This document shows positions 41,581 to 50,030 of a DNA stretch of 64,000 bases, in pieces. The position numbers were made by a program, and so were the translations under genes. Position 1 is the first letter of the stretch; each line of letters starts with the position of its first letter. Source of the stretch: SpSt-583 sp034434015 (GTDB lineage: Bacteria; Chloroflexota; Anaerolineae; Anaerolineales; UBA6663); contig DAOUAB010000059.1 in the NCBI GenBank assembly GCA_034434015.1, forward strand, positions 1 through 64,000, read 5' to 3'. The notes beneath the pieces were generated by a model. That model was not told where the DNA came from. It saw nothing but the letters and a program-made list of their open reading frames with translations, and did no database searches.

Positions 41581-42654
41581 TTATTTCATCACCAGCTTGC
41601 CGCGCAGCCGCGCGTACACGGCGTAGTCGATCTCGGTCCGGCGGGCGATGTAGTCGCGCGTCTGCGGGGCGCGGGCGCGCGCCGCGGTGATCCGGTCCGT
41701 GACCTGCAGGCCGAAGGCGTCGGAGCCGGCGCCTGAGCCGAAGGAGACCAGCAGCACGCGGTCCCCGGGCTGGGCCTCGTCCAGCACGGCCGTCAACCCG
41801 ATCATGGCGCTGCCGGCGTAGGTATTGCCGATCTCGCCGACCAGCAGCCCGGTCTTGATCTGCTCGTCTTTGAAGCCGAGGGTCTTGGCCGCCTTCTGCG
41901 GGAACTTGACGTTGGGCTGGTGCAGGACCACGTACCTGTAGTCGCCCGGTTGCGTGCCGGCCAGCTCCATGTACCGGCTGGCGGCGGTGGTGATGTGCTT
42001 GAAGTAGGCCGGCTCGCCCGTGAAGCGCTGGCCGTGCTCCGGGTACTTCTCATATTGCCGGCGCCAGAAATCGGGCGTGTCGGTGACGAACGAGTACGAG
42101 CCGTCGAAGACCGCCAGCGCCTCGTCGGCCGGGCCGAGCAGATAAGCGGCGCCGCCCGCGCCGGCCGTGTACTCCAGCGCGTCGCCGGGCCGGCCCTGGG
42201 CGGTGTCCATGCCGATGGCCAGGGCGTAATCGGCCATGCCCGAGCCGACAAAGCCAATGCCGGCCTGCATGGCCTCGGTGCCGGCCTTGCACGCGAATTG
42301 CCAGTCGGCGGCCTGGGTGTTGGGCACCGCGCCGATAGCCTCAGCGACGATGGTCGCTGTGGGCTTGACGGCGTACGGATGGCTTTCGCTGCCCACCCAG
42401 ACCGCGCGGATGCGGCTCGGATCAATCCCGGCCCGCTTCAGGGCGTTGCGGGCCGCCTCGATGGACATGGTCGCCACATCCTCGTCCAGGCCCGGCACGG
42501 CCTTTTCCTTGATGGGCAGGGCGCTCGTCCCCTCCGTCCAGACGCGCGCCACTTCTCTGGCCGGCAGCCGGTAGCGGGGAACATAGGCCCCATAGCCAAC
42601 GATGCCGACCGGCCGGGCCGGGCGCATTAGTTTTGGCGCATGATCGTGGTCCAT
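41581..42654 (-). CDS. Hydroxymethylglutaryl-CoA synthase, archaeal type
   Basis: The 357-residue protein starts at ATG 42654 behind GAGGGAG. The catalytic triad can be placed: Glu in VWVGSESHPYAV, acylated Cys in WQFACKAGTEAMQAG, and His in VVLHQPNVKFPQKAA. The opening VGIVGYGAYVPRYRLPA and GEIGNTYAGSAMIGL are typical. It condenses acetyl-CoA with acetoacetyl-CoA to HMG-CoA for the mevalonate pathway. In archaea this enzyme is encoded with thiolase and DUF35 proteins, as here. Confidence 0.93.
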   Translation of the reverse strand: MDHDHAPKLMRPARPVGIVGYGAYVPRYRLPAREVARVWTEGTSALPIKEKAVPGLDEDVATMSIEAARNALKRAGIDPSRIRAVWVGSESHPYAVKPTATIVAEAIGAVPNTQAADWQFACKAGTEAMQAGIGFVGSGMADYALAIGMDTAQGRPGDALEYTAGAGGAAYLLGPADEALAVFDGSYSFVTDTPDFWRRQYEKYPEHGQRFTGEPAYFKHITTAASRYMELAGTQPGDYRYVVLHQPNVKFPQKAAKTLGFKDEQIKTGLLVGEIGNTYAGSAMIGLTAVLDEAQPGDRVLLVSFGSGAGSDAFGLQVTDRITAARARAPQTRDYIARRTEIDYAVYARLRGKLVMK

Positions 42655-42725
42655 TATGAAAACTCCCTCGGTGACAACAGAGTGAATTTTATCATCAGCG
42701 GCCTGGCAAAAGCTCTCAGGAGCGA

Positions 42726-43847
42726 TCACTCGAATTGTAACCGGCCGCCCAGCAGGGCTTGCGGTTTCCAGGGCCGGGCGCGGTCGCTGGACCAGGGGGC
42801 CGGCGGCGCGCTGACCAGGGTGCACAGCGCCAGGAGGGTGGCGTCGTAGTTCACGCGCCAGCCGGCGAAGTCGGACCAGGCCTGGTCCAGGTCCGGCTTG
42901 AGCGGCAGGCCGGCGGCGCGCAGACGTTCCACCGCGTCGTCGAACTCGGCGCGCGTGAGGCTGATGGGCTGGGCCGGGAAATGTGGATCGGGGTGATAGG
43001 GGAGGCCGAAGAAATCGCAAATGTGGCGCAGGGCCAGGTAGCCGGCGCGGATGCACAAAGCAGCCTGCGGGTTCGGCGGGTGGCCCAGCGTGGATTGGTA
43101 CAATGCAGCGGCATCCAGGATCGCGCCGGCCGCCGTGATCCAGGAGTGATGCGGCTGAGGCGAGCGGAAGAAGGCCAGCACCGGCAGGGAAGTGTGCGTC
43201 TCGTCCAGTTGCGAGAACCAGATCTCCCACTCGCGCCACAGGTCGTTGAAGTGGTCCATGCGGCCGAGCGGGAAGGCCAGTTCGAACATATACACAGCCG
43301 AGGGCGGCGAGCCTGCCCGCGTCTCCAGCAGGTTGACAAGCGTCTCGCGCGCGGAGAAAGCCGAGTAGATGGTGGGCAGGTAAGAGATGAGCAGGGCGGC
43401 CAGCGTCATGCCGAACGCAGCCTCGGAGAAGGACAGCGCCGCGATCAGCGGAGTCTGGGTGGGCGGGACGAAGCCGAGCGTCAGCAAGGTGGAGCCGCTC
43501 TCCAGGAAAGCGTCAAAGAAAGGCCGGACGCCCAGCGCCCAGAAGAGGCACGCGTAGCCCAGGCACACCAGCGTCAGCAGCGCCATGGGCAGGACGAGCA
43601 GGCTGACGGGCGCGTACATGGCCAGCGCCGCGTCCTGGGCCGCAAAGGACCGCGCTCGTTTCACCCGCAGATGAAACGCCAGGCGCACCGCCCGGAAGAT
43701 AGAGCGCGTGATCCGGTCCGGCGCCGAGCGTGGCAGCACGAAGGTCCGCAGGGCGGAGACCACGGCGCTGTAGATCAGCCAGACGCCAAGGCCGACCGCC
43801 AGGGCGCGCAGAGCGAGGTCGAGGGGGGTGAGGGGCGCATTGGTCAT
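42726..43847 (-). CDS. Ion channel-like membrane protein
   Basis: The 373-residue protein has helices at about 12-35, 75-110 and 135-165, with a pore-like loop FLESGSTLLTLGFVPPTQTP between the second and third. This resembles the selectivity-filter region of two-helix potassium channels (T-x-G-Y-G), but reads TLGFV, so ion selectivity is uncertain. The C-terminal 200 residues are cytoplasmic and helical with no known motif. It is divergent from the binding-lipoprotein gene. Confidence 0.7.
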   Translation of the reverse strand: MTNAPLTPLDLALRALAVGLGVWLIYSAVVSALRTFVLPRSAPDRITRSIFRAVRLAFHLRVKRARSFAAQDAALAMYAPVSLLVLPMALLTLVCLGYACLFWALGVRPFFDAFLESGSTLLTLGFVPPTQTPLIAALSFSEAAFGMTLAALLISYLPTIYSAFSARETLVNLLETRAGSPPSAVYMFELAFPLGRMDHFNDLWREWEIWFSQLDETHTSLPVLAFFRSPQPHHSWITAAGAILDAAALYQSTLGHPPNPQAALCIRAGYLALRHICDFFGLPYHPDPHFPAQPISLTRAEFDDAVERLRAAGLPLKPDLDQAWSDFAGWRVNYDATLLALCTLVSAPPAPWSSDRARPWKPQALLGGRLQFE

Positions 43848-43990
43848 GACGGAACTTAAGGTAAGATGGGCGGGGTCCAGGAGTGACTATACCGCCCCTG
43901 GCGGTTTTCGTCCCCTGCCGGAAACGGCAGCCTGGTTGCCCGCCTGGACAACGCCGTTGGCCGATGGGAACCATAGCTCTGCCCACGGAT

Positions 43991-45148
43991 ATGCGCTCTC
44001 GCCTGGCCTGTTCCGCCGGGTTGATGGCGGTCTGGCTGGCGGGCGCGCTGCTGGCCGGCGCCTGCGCGGCGCCCGCGCCGGTCCGCCTGGGTTTCGCCGG
44101 GGAGCTGACCGGGAACCAGTCCGACCTGGGCATCGAAGGGCGCGATGGCGCGCTGCTGGCCGTGGCTGACCTCAACGCCGCCGGCGGCGTCGCCGGCCGG
44201 CCCCTGGAATTAATCGTGCGCGACGACCTGGGGACGCCCGAAGGCGCGGCCGCCGCCGACCGCGCCCTGATCGCCGAAGGCGTCGTCGCCATCCTCGGCC
44301 ACATGACCAGCAGCCAGACGCTGGCCGGCCTGGCCGTTACCGAACCGGCCGGCGTGGTGATGTTCAGCCCCACCACCTCCACACCCGCGCTGAGCGGCCG
44401 CGACGATCTCTTCTTCCGCGTCATCACGCCGACCCCGGACCTGGCCTCCGCCCTCAGCCGCTACGCGGCGGACGTCGCCGGCCTGCGCCGGGTGGCGATC
44501 GTGCTGGACCTCGACAACGCCGGTTACACGCTGCCCTTCGCCGAAGCCTTCAGCGCCGATCTGCAGACGCGCGGCGGCCAGGTGGTCCGGCGGCTGGAGA
44601 TCTCGTCAGCGGAGAACCCGGACTTCGCCGCCGTGGCCCGGGAACTGCAGGCCGCCGAACCGGACGGGGTCCTGCTGGTGTTGTCGGCGGTGGACGCGGC
44701 CCTGTTTGCCCAGCAGGCCCGGCTCGCCGGCTGGGCGGTCCCGCTGGTGGCGGCGCCCTGGGCGCAGACGGAGACGCTGTTGCGGACCGGCGGCGGCGCG
44801 GTGGAAGGGATGGTCCTCAGCGCGCCGTATGACCTGGTGCGCGAGGCGCCCGCTTTGCGCGATTTCCAGAGTCGTTACACGGAGCGTTTCGGGCGCGCGC
44901 CGGGCTTCGCGGCTGCCCTGGCCTACGAAAGCGTGCACGTCCTGGCGGCGGCGCTGCAACGCACCGGCGGGGCGGCGGCCGGCCTGGCCGAAGCCCTGAG
45001 CCAGGGCGACCGGGTGACCGTCCTGGGCGGCGAGCTGGCGCTGGATACGCACGGCGACGTCGTGCGGCCGGTGCCGCTCGTCGTGGTCCAGGCCGGCGCC
45101 TTCCGCTCGCTGGAGGCGCTCACGCCGACGACGCCCGGCAGCCCCTGA
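43991..45148 (+). CDS. Branched-chain amino acid-type (Leu/Ile/Val-binding) receptor lipoprotein
   Basis: The 385-residue precursor has a signal ending in a lipobox (GALLAGAC), so it is lipid-anchored. The mature protein is a type I periplasmic-binding fold of the LivJ group: RLGFAGELTGNQSDLGIEGR, VVAILGHMTSSQTLAGL and PALSGRDDLFFRVITPTPDL. No permease or ATPase is adjacent; the next gene, 12 bases later, is a giant sensor. It therefore more likely presents a ligand to that sensor than to a transporter. ATG 43991 was chosen for the compact signal peptide; ATG 43964 is possible. Confidence 0.85.
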   Translation: MRSRLACSAGLMAVWLAGALLAGACAAPAPVRLGFAGELTGNQSDLGIEGRDGALLAVADLNAAGGVAGRPLELIVRDDLGTPEGAAAADRALIAEGVVAILGHMTSSQTLAGLAVTEPAGVVMFSPTTSTPALSGRDDLFFRVITPTPDLASALSRYAADVAGLRRVAIVLDLDNAGYTLPFAEAFSADLQTRGGQVVRRLEISSAENPDFAAVARELQAAEPDGVLLVLSAVDAALFAQQARLAGWAVPLVAAPWAQTETLLRTGGGAVEGMVLSAPYDLVREAPALRDFQSRYTERFGRAPGFAAALAYESVHVLAAALQRTGGAAAGLAEALSQGDRVTVLGGELALDTHGDVVRPVPLVVVQAGAFRSLEALTPTTPGSP

Positions 45149-45160
45149 GACCGTCCCGGC

Positions 45161-48100
45161 ATGTCCGCCTCCTCGACTGGCTCTCTCCTGAAGGTGCTGG
45201 CGCGGCTTATCGCCGTGCGCCTCGTGCTGCCGTTTTTCGGGCTCCTGCTGGCCTTGAGCGCGTTGACCCTGTACGTGCGCGGCCAGTCGATCGCGGCCGA
45301 GCGCGGCGCCGCCGCGCGCGAGGTGGCCGCCGCCGCCGCGCGCCATGTGGCGTTTGCGCGCGAGTGGCTGCAGATCGCGGCCGACGGCGGCGGCGACTAT
45401 GTCGAGCGGTACTTCGACGCCGGCCGGCGCAGCCTGCCTTACTTCGACGTCGTCCATCAGGTGGATGCGGCCGGCCGCCTGGTGCGGTCCAGCCCGCCCG
45501 ACCCGCGCTTCCCGGCCAGCTTTGATCTGTCCAACGAGCCCTTCGTCCGCGACGCCGGCCCGGAGCCGATCTTGTTCGCGCCGTTCATCTCGCCGCGCAC
45601 CGGCCGCCCGACGGCTTATCTGGCGCTGCGCCAGGCCGATGGCTCGGTGCTGGCCGGCGAACTGAACCTGGAATGGCTGCAGAGCCAGGTGCAGGCGAGC
45701 GCCGCGCCTGGGACCGCGGCTTTCGTGGTGGATCGGACCGGCCGATTGCTGGCCCACCCGCGCTTTGACCTGGTACAGCAGCAGCAGAATGTCGGCGACC
45801 TGGCCGTCGTGCGGGCCGGCCGCCTGGGGCCGGCGACGCGCCTGTACTTCTCCGGGCCGCGCCTCGTGCAGGGCAGCGTGGTCCCGGTGCCGGGCACGGA
45901 CTGGGTGGCGGTCAGCGAGATTGACGTGTGGACCGCCTACGGCGGCTCCCTGGCCGGCCTGAGCGCGATCCTGGCGCTGGCGCTGGCCCTCTGGCTGGGG
46001 CTTCTGCGCGGCCTGCGGCTGCATCTGCGTCAGGAGGTGGCGGCGCCTCTCGAACGCCTCAACCAGGGCGCTCGCGCCCTGGCCGCCGGCAGTCTCACCG
46101 GGCCGGCTTTCCGTCAGTCCACGCGCTATGCCTTTGAGGAGGTCCAGGAACTGGCCGAGAGCTTCACGCGCATGGACGCCGCCATCCAGGCCCGCCAGGC
46201 GTCGCTGGAGGAGCGCGAGGCGCAATACCGGGCCTTGTTTGAGGGCGCGCCGGAGGCCATCCTCGTCTGCGAGGCCGAGACGGGCCGGATCGTGGACGCC
46301 AATCCCAACGCCGAGCGGCTTTTCGGCCTGCCGCGCGCCGCGCTGTTGGAAACCACGCTCGAGCAGTTGAGCCCGGAACGCCAGCCGGATGGCCGGCGTT
46401 CGGCGGACGCCGGCGCCGCTTACCAGGCGCAGGTGCTGGCCGGCGGGACGCCGCGCTTCGAGTGGCAGCACCGCGGCGCCGACGGCCGCGCGCTGGTGTG
46501 CGAGGTGTCTCTGGCGCGCCTTCCGGCCGCCGATCGGGCGCTGATCCGCGTCAGCCTGATTGACATCGCCGAGCGCAAGCGGGCCCAGGCTGCCCTGGCC
46601 GAATCGGAGCAGCGCCTGGCCGCGATCTTCCGTGAGATGTCGTCGGCCATCGTGGTCTCCGCGCTGGACGACGACTGCATCCTGGAAGTGAACGACGCCT
46701 TTGTGCGGCTCTCCGGCCATCCCCGCGAGGCCGCCCTCGGGCGCACCACGGTGGAACTGGGCCTGATCTCGGCCAAGGACCGCGAGCGCCTCATCGCCGA
46801 ACTGCGCGAACACGGCGCCGCGCGCGGCGCCGAATGGACGTTGCGCAATCGCTCGGGCCAGGTCATCACCGGCCTGGCCTCCGCCTCGGCCATCACGATC
46901 AACGGCCGGCCGTGCCTCCTGACCCTGCTGACCGACATCACCGACCTGCGCCGGGCGGAGGCGCAATTGCGTCAGCTGTCGCGGGCGGTGGAACAGAACC
47001 CGGCCTCGATCATCATCACCGACCCGTCCGGCGCTATCGAGTACGTCAACCCCCGTTTCGAGGTGGTCACCGGTTACACGCTGGCGGAGGTGCGCGGTCA
47101 GAATCCGCGCCTGTTGCGCTCCGGCGAAACGCCGCCCGAGGTCTACCAGCAGCTCTGGGAGACCATCGCGGCCGGCCGTGAATGGCGTGGGGAGTTTCAC
47201 AATCGCAAGAAAAGCGGCGAGCTGTTCTGGGAGTCGGCCTCGATCTCGGCCATCACCGACGCCGCCGGCCGGATCACGCACTACGTCGCCGTCAAGGAGG
47301 ACATCACCGAGCGCAAGCAGCGCGAGCGCGAGATGGAGACCCTGGTGCGCTTCAGCGCCAGCCTGCGGGCGGCGGCCTCGCGGGCGGAGATGCTGGCCAT
47401 CATCCTGGACGAGGTGCTCGACCTGCTGGACGTCGAAGCGGCCGTGTTGATCATGCCGGACCCGCGCGGCGACCAGTTGGAGGTGGTGTCGGCGCGCGGC
47501 GCCTGGTCCGACTACGCCGGCCAGCGCCTGCCGCTGGCGGGCAGCCTGTCCGAGCGCCTGATGCACGAAGGGCTGGTGTACTGGAGCGATCGGCCGTTCA
47601 CGGACCTGACGCCGGAGCAGGCCGACCGCTTCGGGACGATGCGGATCACGGCCGGCGCACCGCTGACGGTGCAGGCCCAGCTGGCCGGGGCTTTGTGGGT
47701 CGGCCGACGGGAACGCGGCCTGACGGCCAGCGAGGTGCGCCTGCTCGCCACCATCGCCGAGACCGCGGCCAACGCCCTGATGCGGGCCGACCTGCACGAG
47801 CAGACCGCGCGCCGCGCCGAACGCCTGGCCGTCCTGCACCTGATCGACACCGCCATCAACGAGAGCCAAGACTTGCAGGCGACGTTGAGGGTGTTCCTGG
47901 GACACCTGGTGACTCAACTGGCCGTGGACGCCGCCGCCGTGTTGTTGTTCGACCCGGCCCGCCAGGTGCTGAACTACGCCGCCGGCTGGGGTTTCCGGAC
48001 CACGGCGATCGAGGAGACCCTCCTGCGCCTGAACGAGACGGCGGCCGGCCGCGCGGCCATGCAGCGGCAACCGGTCCGGGTGACGGACCTCTCGGCGGAC

Positions 48101-48904
48101 GACGATTCGGACCGGCTGGCCCTACTGGGCAGCGAGGCGTTCCGCGCCTACTTCGCCCTGCCGCTGGTGACCAAGGGCACGCTGAAGGGCGTGCTGGAAG
48201 TCTTCCACCGCCAGCCGCTGGACCCGGACCGCGACTGGCTCGATTTCCTGGAGGCCCTGGGAGCGCAGGCGGCCCTGGCGATCGACAACGCCCGCCTGTT
48301 CGAGGACTTGCAGCGCTCCAACCAGCAGCTGGCCGCGGCCTACGACGCCACCATCGAGGGCTGGTCGCGCGCCCTGGACCTGCGCGACCGGGAGACCGAG
48401 GGTCACACCCAGCGCGTGACGGCGATGACGCTGCGTTTGGCGCGCGCCCTGGGCGTGCCGGAGGCCGACTTGGAGCATATCCGGCGCGGCGCGCTGCTGC
48501 ACGACATCGGCAAGATGGGCGTGCCGGACCGCATCCTGCTCAAACCCGGTCCGCTGACGGACGACGAATGGGTGATTATGCGCCAGCACCCCCTGCTGGC
48601 GGTGGATATGCTCGGCCCGGTCGAATATCTTCGCCCGGCGCTGGAGATCCCGTATTGCCATCACGAGCGCTGGGACGGCGCCGGTTACCCCAGCGGGCTG
48701 CGCGGAGAAGCCATCCCCAGGGCGGCGCGCATCTTCGCCGTGGTCGATGTCTGGGACGCGCTGCGGTCGGACCGCCCCTACCGGCCGCGCTGGAGCCGGG
48801 CCGAGGCGCGCGAGCACATCGCGCGCGGCGCCGGGTCGCATTTCGATCCGGAGGTCGCCCGGGTCTTTTTGGAGCTGGAGGCCGACGGGGCGTTCGAATT
48901 CTAA
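45161..48904 (+). CDS. Membrane sensor with Cache, HAMP, three PAS, two GAF and HD-GYP domains
   Basis: The 1247-residue protein has membrane helices at about 20-40 and 260-282 bounding an external Cache-type domain. A HAMP-like segment (about 283-340) and PAS domains near 345-470, 472-600 and 602-725 follow. Two GAF domains (about 728-890 and 892-1060) precede a complete HD-GYP domain with HDIGKMGVPDRI (about 1112), HHERWDGAGYPSGL and DVWDALRSDRPYR. HD-GYP proteins hydrolyse cyclic-di-GMP. It follows the binding lipoprotein by 12 bases, so ligand binding outside may set c-di-GMP turnover inside (inference). Confidence 0.93.
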   Translation: MSASSTGSLLKVLARLIAVRLVLPFFGLLLALSALTLYVRGQSIAAERGAAAREVAAAAARHVAFAREWLQIAADGGGDYVERYFDAGRRSLPYFDVVHQVDAAGRLVRSSPPDPRFPASFDLSNEPFVRDAGPEPILFAPFISPRTGRPTAYLALRQADGSVLAGELNLEWLQSQVQASAAPGTAAFVVDRTGRLLAHPRFDLVQQQQNVGDLAVVRAGRLGPATRLYFSGPRLVQGSVVPVPGTDWVAVSEIDVWTAYGGSLAGLSAILALALALWLGLLRGLRLHLRQEVAAPLERLNQGARALAAGSLTGPAFRQSTRYAFEEVQELAESFTRMDAAIQARQASLEEREAQYRALFEGAPEAILVCEAETGRIVDANPNAERLFGLPRAALLETTLEQLSPERQPDGRRSADAGAAYQAQVLAGGTPRFEWQHRGADGRALVCEVSLARLPAADRALIRVSLIDIAERKRAQAALAESEQRLAAIFREMSSAIVVSALDDDCILEVNDAFVRLSGHPREAALGRTTVELGLISAKDRERLIAELREHGAARGAEWTLRNRSGQVITGLASASAITINGRPCLLTLLTDITDLRRAEAQLRQLSRAVEQNPASIIITDPSGAIEYVNPRFEVVTGYTLAEVRGQNPRLLRSGETPPEVYQQLWETIAAGREWRGEFHNRKKSGELFWESASISAITDAAGRITHYVAVKEDITERKQREREMETLVRFSASLRAAASRAEMLAIILDEVLDLLDVEAAVLIMPDPRGDQLEVVSARGAWSDYAGQRLPLAGSLSERLMHEGLVYWSDRPFTDLTPEQADRFGTMRITAGAPLTVQAQLAGALWVGRRERGLTASEVRLLATIAETAANALMRADLHEQTARRAERLAVLHLIDTAINESQDLQATLRVFLGHLVTQLAVDAAAVLLFDPARQVLNYAAGWGFRTTAIEETLLRLNETAAGRAAMQRQPVRVTDLSADDDSDRLALLGSEAFRAYFALPLVTKGTLKGVLEVFHRQPLDPDRDWLDFLEALGAQAALAIDNARLFEDLQRSNQQLAAAYDATIEGWSRALDLRDRETEGHTQRVTAMTLRLARALGVPEADLEHIRRGALLHDIGKMGVPDRILLKPGPLTDDEWVIMRQHPLLAVDMLGPVEYLRPALEIPYCHHERWDGAGYPSGLRGEAIPRAARIFAVVDVWDALRSDRPYRPRWSRAEAREHIARGAGSHFDPEVARVFLELEADGAFEF

Positions 48905-48908
48905 CATT

Positions 48909-48945
48909 ATATTCCTTGACAAGAATATTCCTTTTGGGGTATATT
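48909..48945 (+). promoter_or_regulatory. Promoter with overlapping palindromic operator upstream of the ArsR gene
   Basis: TTGACA (48916-48921) and TATATT (48940-48945) are separated by 18 bases. The inverted repeat ATATTC (48909-48914) and GAATAT (48923-48928) straddles the -35 box, as expected for an autorepressed ArsR-family promoter. The -10 lies only five bases before ATG 48951, so the transcript may be leaderless or the start may be ATG 48960. Confidence 0.7.
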
Positions 48946-48950
48946 AGGGT

Positions 48951-49286
48951 ATGCTTCCCATGTTGACGGCGTTGGCCGAGCCGAATCGCCTGCGGATCAT
49001 CGAACTCCTGCGCGAGGGCCCTCGCCCGGTGGGGGAGATTGCCGCGCGGCTCCAGCTCCGCCAGCCACAGGTCTCCAAGCATCTCCGCGTGCTGAGTGAC
49101 GCCGGGTTGGTCGAGGTGCACCCGTCCGCCCAACAGCGTATCTACCGGTTGCGGACCGAGCCGTTCCAGGCGCTCGATGCCTGGCTGGAGTCCTACCGCC
49201 AGCTCAAGGAAGCCAGCTACGACCGGCTGGAAGAGCATCTACAGGCGCTACAAGCTAAGGAGAAAGAACATGGCCGCACCGACTGA
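48951..49286 (+). CDS. ArsR-family transcriptional repressor
   Basis: The 111-residue winged-helix protein carries LAEPNRLRIIELLREGPRPV and the recognition helix RQPQVSKHLRVLSDAGLVEV. No cysteine metal site is present, so it belongs to the non-metal ArsR group that commonly controls an adjacent AHSA1/SRPBCC gene. Its 3' end overlaps the start of that gene by 17 bases. It probably represses its own promoter through the palindrome upstream. Confidence 0.92.
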   Translation: MLPMLTALAEPNRLRIIELLREGPRPVGEIAARLQLRQPQVSKHLRVLSDAGLVEVHPSAQQRIYRLRTEPFQALDAWLESYRQLKEASYDRLEEHLQALQAKEKEHGRTD

Positions 49287-49761
49287 ATCCGCTTACCGGA
49301 TCACACTGCCCTCCGACCGGGAGCTCGTCATGACGCGCGTCTTCAAGGCGCCGCGCGAACTGGTGTTCCGCGCTCACCTGGACCCCGCGCTGATCCCGCA
49401 ATGGTGGGGGCCGCGGGGCAGCACGGCCAGCGTGGAAAAGCTGGACGCCCGCCCCGGCGGCCCATGGCGCTTCGTCGTGCGCCGGGACGACGGCACCGGC
49501 GAAGTCGCTTTCTTCGGCGAGTTCCGGGAGATCGTGCCGCCCGAACGCTTTACCTGGACGTTCGGGTTTGACGGCCTGCACGGCCCGCCCGGCCTGGAAA
49601 CCTATGTGTTTGAAGAGCGCGACGGCCAGACCACGCTGACATCCACCGCTTACTTCGGTTCGGCGGAGGAGCGCGACGCGTTGCTGGCCTCGGGCATGGA
49701 GGCCGGGGCCAACGAGTCCGCGGACCGCCTCGACGAGCTGCTGGCCCGCCTGCAGGCCTGA
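49270..49761 (+). CDS. SRPBCC (AHSA1/Bet v1-like) domain protein
   Basis: The 163-residue protein has the typical AHSA1 pattern RELVMTRVFKAPRELVFRAH, PQWWGPRGSTASVEKLDARP, GEFREIVPPERFTWTF and the C-terminal GANESADRLDELLARLQ. The helix-grip fold binds hydrophobic ligands. Its ATG at 49270 lies inside the ArsR gene behind AAGGAGAAAGAAC, so translation is coupled. The ligand is unknown. Confidence 0.93.
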   Translation: MAAPTESAYRITLPSDRELVMTRVFKAPRELVFRAHLDPALIPQWWGPRGSTASVEKLDARPGGPWRFVVRRDDGTGEVAFFGEFREIVPPERFTWTFGFDGLHGPPGLETYVFEERDGQTTLTSTAYFGSAEERDALLASGMEAGANESADRLDELLARLQA

Positions 49762-49781
49762 ACAGCCGCCGGCCCAACAAA

Positions 49782-49820
49782 CCGCAAGCCCCGGGCGCTC
49801 CGTCGGGGGCTTGCGGCGTT
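49782..49820 (+). terminator. Probable terminator after the ArsR/AHSA1 pair
   Basis: Perfect 11-base arms CCGCAAGCCCC (49782-49792) and GGGGCTTGCGG (49806-49816) are followed by CGTTTGG. The T-run is weak. The remaining 200 bases to the next gene hold a TATACT -10 box (49936-49941). Confidence 0.65.
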
Positions 49821-50030
49821 TGGCCCCCGTCGGCCCGCGACAGGTCGCGGCAGACCGGCTATACGAGGCCGTATCCCGATGCCTGTGTCAAAGCGTTGGC
49901 TGGTGGGGAAGTACACAAAATTCGAAAAACGACCCTATACTGACTTGGGGATAAGCCCCTGGTCGCTGGCGTTGCCTGGCCCTGAGCGAGGCCGGAGGCG
50001 CGCGGCGGGCGGCGGAACAGGAGGGTCGCG

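Noticed and set aside
44606..48070. A 1154-codon open frame on the minus strand
   Set aside because: It lies antisense to the binding lipoprotein and HD-GYP sensor genes, has Arg/Gln/Gly-heavy shadow composition and no domain; a GC-rich artefact.
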